This document shows positions 21,783-21,812 of a stretch of 21,812 bases of DNA, one piece after another. Under the pieces are notes generated by a model. The model ran no database searches and was not told the DNA's origin. It saw only the letters and a list, made by a program, of their open reading frames with translations. This DNA is from Lachnospiraceae bacterium UBA3850. GTDB taxonomy: Bacteria; Bacillota; Clostridia; Lachnospirales; Lachnospiraceae. Location: NCBI GenBank assembly GCA_002392655.1, contig DGHK01000064.1, positions 1 to 21,812 of the forward strand, read 5' to 3'. The position numbers and the translations under genes are program-made. Each line of letters opens with the position of its first letter. Within the stretch, counting starts at the first letter, position 1.

Positions 21783-21812
21783 TGCGTGCTAGAGGATTCG
21801 AACCCCCGACCT
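21783..21812 (-). tRNA. 3' part of a tRNA gene, truncated by the window edge
   Basis: The minus strand reads a T arm GGGGG-TTCGAAT-CCTCT, acceptor 3' strand AGCACGC and discriminator A, then CAT, so CCA is not encoded. Only the 3' 30 bases are inside the window. The anticodon is outside, so the isotype cannot be given. Confidence 0.85.

Noticed and set aside
1..21812. CRISPR arrays, transposases, phage or defence genes
   Set aside because: No regularly spaced repeats and no integrase, transposase or defence-family motifs were seen in any coding frame.

Overview
This looks like a chromosomal window from a moderately AT-rich Clostridia member, most likely Lachnospiraceae. This is inferred from gene content (YitT, MntP, LUD, FeoA-FeoB fusion, TPP-controlled thiamin salvage), strong AGGAGG-type ribosome binding sites, sigma-A-like promoters and a tRNA without an encoded CCA end. 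No phage, transposase, CRISPR or defence genes were seen.

Left block (1-10533, all minus strand). Reading with transcription from the right: an S66 LD-carboxypeptidase-like protein, a TTG-started NCS2 nucleobase permease, a D-2-hydroxyacid dehydrogenase, a LUD-domain protein coupled by stop/start overlap to an MntP-type manganese exporter, a YitT membrane protein, a CbbX/SpoVK-like AAA+ ATPase with its own promoter and a 3' hairpin, an LDH2-type malate/lactate dehydrogenase, a small unrecognised protein and a NYN-OST-HTH putative RNA-binding/nuclease protein.

Divergent intergenic region (10534-11358). This is the structurally richest stretch. It holds an extended -10 promoter for the left block, a REP-like GGGGACG palindrome, a GC-richer non-coding patch and three same-orientation palindromes (GGCCATAATT arms, CAAAAAC loop). 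These are followed by a consensus sigma-A promoter, a TPP riboswitch with an intrinsic terminator, a long AT hairpin and one copy of a roughly 90-bp structured repeat.

Thiamin salvage block (11359-16000, plus strand): thiM, thiE (overlapping), a HAD phosphatase, thiD, a SAM-dependent methyltransferase and tenA. A second, inverted copy of the 90-bp repeat lies between the HAD gene and thiD, so the two copies bracket thiM-thiE-HAD. No thiC, thiG, thiL or thiN is present, so this is salvage of thiazole, HMP and degraded thiamin. The HAD protein and the methyltransferase are unexplained members of the cluster.

Right block (15993-21812, minus strand): tRNA 3' end and terminator, feoAB fusion, glgX-type debranching enzyme, guanine deaminase and xanthine phosphoribosyltransferase, tightly packed. 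The last two form a guanine-to-xanthine-to-XMP salvage pair. xpt and tenA converge and overlap by 8 bp.

I see no clearly new multi-gene system. The best candidates for something undescribed are the two repeat families around the thiamin locus and the HAD/methyltransferase members of the thiamin cluster.
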